Positions 5,877 to 6,623 of a stretch of 6,623 nt of DNA are shown here, in pieces. Under the pieces are notes generated by a model, which did not search any database, was not told the DNA's origin, and worked only from the letters and a program-made list of their open reading frames with translations. This DNA comes from Alectryocaccomicrobium faecavium (GTDB lineage Bacteria; Bacillota; Clostridia; Christensenellales; Aristaeellaceae), in contig DVOT01000139.1 of NCBI GenBank assembly GCA_018713425.1, forward strand, positions 1 to 6,623, given 5' to 3'. A program made the position numbers and the translations under genes. Position 1 is the first letter of the stretch. Every line of letters begins with the position of its first letter.

Positions 5877-6623
5877 ATGGCGATTCACAAGGTCGAAATC
5901 TGCGGCGTGGATACATCGTCGCTCCCCGTGCTGGACAACGAGCGCATGCGGGAGCTGTTTCCCAAAATCCGCGCGGGCGATACCGGCGCTCGCCATGAAT
6001 TCATACAGGGGAACCTCCGGCTCGTGCTCAGCGTGATCCAGCGCTTTCACAACCGGGGCGAGAGTGTGGACGACCTCTTTCAGGTGGGCTGCATCGGCCT
6101 GATCAAGGCCATCGACAATTTCAACACGGAGCTGGGCGTGCGCTTTTCCACCTACGCGGTGCCGATGATCATCGGCGAAATCCGCCGCTATCTGCGCGAC
6201 AACAACCCCATCCGCGTGAGCCGCTCCCTGCGCGATTTGGCGTATAAGGCGCTGCGCTCGCGCGACGCGCTCGTGTACCGCCTGAACCGCGAACCGGACA
6301 TCCGGGAAATCGCGGAGGAAATGGACGCCCGGGAAGAGGACGTCGCCATGGCGCTGGAGGCCATTCAGGATCCCGTGTCGCTTTTCGATCCCATCTATCA
6401 GGACGGTGGGGACGCCATTTATGTGCTCGACCAGGTGAAGGACGCGCGCGTGGACGAAAACGATTGGGTGCGCGATATTTCCATCAACCAGGCGCTGCAA
6501 AAGCTGGGCGAGCGCGAACGAAACATCATTCGCAGCCGGTTTTTCGAGGGCCGCACGCAGATGGAAGTGGCGGGGGAAATCGGCATTTCCCAGGCCCAGG
6601 TGTCCCGGCTGGAAAAATCCGCC
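5877..6623 (+). CDS. sigG: RNA polymerase sporulation sigma factor SigG (C-terminus cut by window edge)
   Basis: SigG directs late forespore transcription after engulfment (small acid-soluble proteins, germination and DNA-repair genes). The visible 249 residues cover all but about the last ten of a normal 260-residue SigG. The hallmark N-terminus KVEICGVDTSSLPVL (5-19) is present. Region 2 follows (about 46-115: NLRLVLSVIQRF, DDLFQVGCIGLIKAIDNF, RFSTYAVPMIIGEIRRYLRDN), then region 3 (about 116-185, including EAIQDPVSLFDPIYQDGGD) and region 4 with its helix-turn-helix (about 200-249: RFFEGRTQMEVAGEIGISQAQVSRLEK). The start is set by the strong GGAGGTGA four bases before the ATG. From memory of Bacillus SigG, the anti-sigma (CsfB/Gin) contact Asn45 corresponds to Gln44 here, and Glu156, linked to SpoIIAB binding, corresponds to Asp155. 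The usual upstream genes spoIIGA and sigE are absent; addB occupies that place. Confidence 0.97.
   Translation, partial: MAIHKVEICGVDTSSLPVLDNERMRELFPKIRAGDTGARHEFIQGNLRLVLSVIQRFHNRGESVDDLFQVGCIGLIKAIDNFNTELGVRFSTYAVPMIIGEIRRYLRDNNPIRVSRSLRDLAYKALRSRDALVYRLNREPDIREIAEEMDAREEDVAMALEAIQDPVSLFDPIYQDGGDAIYVLDQVKDARVDENDWVRDISINQALQKLGERERNIIRSRFFEGRTQMEVAGEIGISQAQVSRLEKSA

Noticed and set aside
4273..5916. 547-codon minus-strand open frame across addB and the sigG start
   Set aside because: It is antisense to the conserved nuclease domain of addB. Its length is explained by the GC-biased codon positions that suppress stops.
5745..6500. 251-codon minus-strand open frame inside sigG
   Set aside because: It is entirely antisense to the highly conserved SigG sequence and has no initiation signals.
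1..6623. CRISPR array, tRNA/rRNA gene, insertion sequence or integration site
   Set aside because: No spaced direct repeats, cloverleaf, rRNA-like sequence, transposase or terminal repeats were seen. The many GCGC runs reflect codon bias rather than a repeat family.

Overview
The window comes from a GC-rich, endospore-forming member of the Bacillota, most likely a high-GC clostridial lineage. The best evidence is a textbook sporulation sigma factor SigG at the right end, together with a clostridial-type AddB with the four-cysteine iron-sulphur layout and strong AGGAGG-type ribosome binding sites. Codon use is GC-rich throughout (GCG for Ala, CGC for Arg, many GCGC runs). An affiliation near Christensenellales is only a guess.

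Layout. (1) Positions 1-2207, minus strand: a large protein of unknown function, read from 2207 leftwards to the edge. It has a conserved-looking N-terminal domain, a charged coiled coil and a C-terminal P-loop (AAA-like) ATPase domain. The last visible bases are TA, so the gene either stops exactly at the edge or continues with Tyr. (2) Positions 2208-2625: a divergent, comparatively AT-rich intergenic region. It holds a near-consensus SigA promoter firing left, a perfect 12-bp inverted repeat centred on that promoter's -10 box, a 15-bp palindrome, a weaker promoter firing right, and a possible 11-codon leader ORF just before addB. (3) Positions 2626-5793, plus strand: addB, the nuclease/Chi-recognition subunit of the AddAB recombination complex, with an intact nuclease and Fe-S cluster but an erased Walker A motif. 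(4) Positions 5794-5876: an 83-base gap with no convincing terminator. It carries a forespore-type (SigF/SigG) promoter and an 11-bp hairpin that buries the Shine-Dalgarno of the next gene. (5) Positions 5877-6623: sigG, lacking only about the last ten residues at the window edge.

How the parts relate. addB and sigG point the same way, but addB is not followed by addA and sigG is not preceded by spoIIGA-sigE, so both usual neighbours are missing. Because nothing clearly terminates addB transcription, vegetative read-through into sigG is likely. The hairpin could keep such read-through mRNA untranslated, whereas transcripts started at the forespore promoter would begin inside the hairpin and leave the Shine-Dalgarno free. 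This is the most informative regulatory structure in the window. The main unknown is the leftward ATPase-like gene, whose promoter architecture suggests specific regulation.
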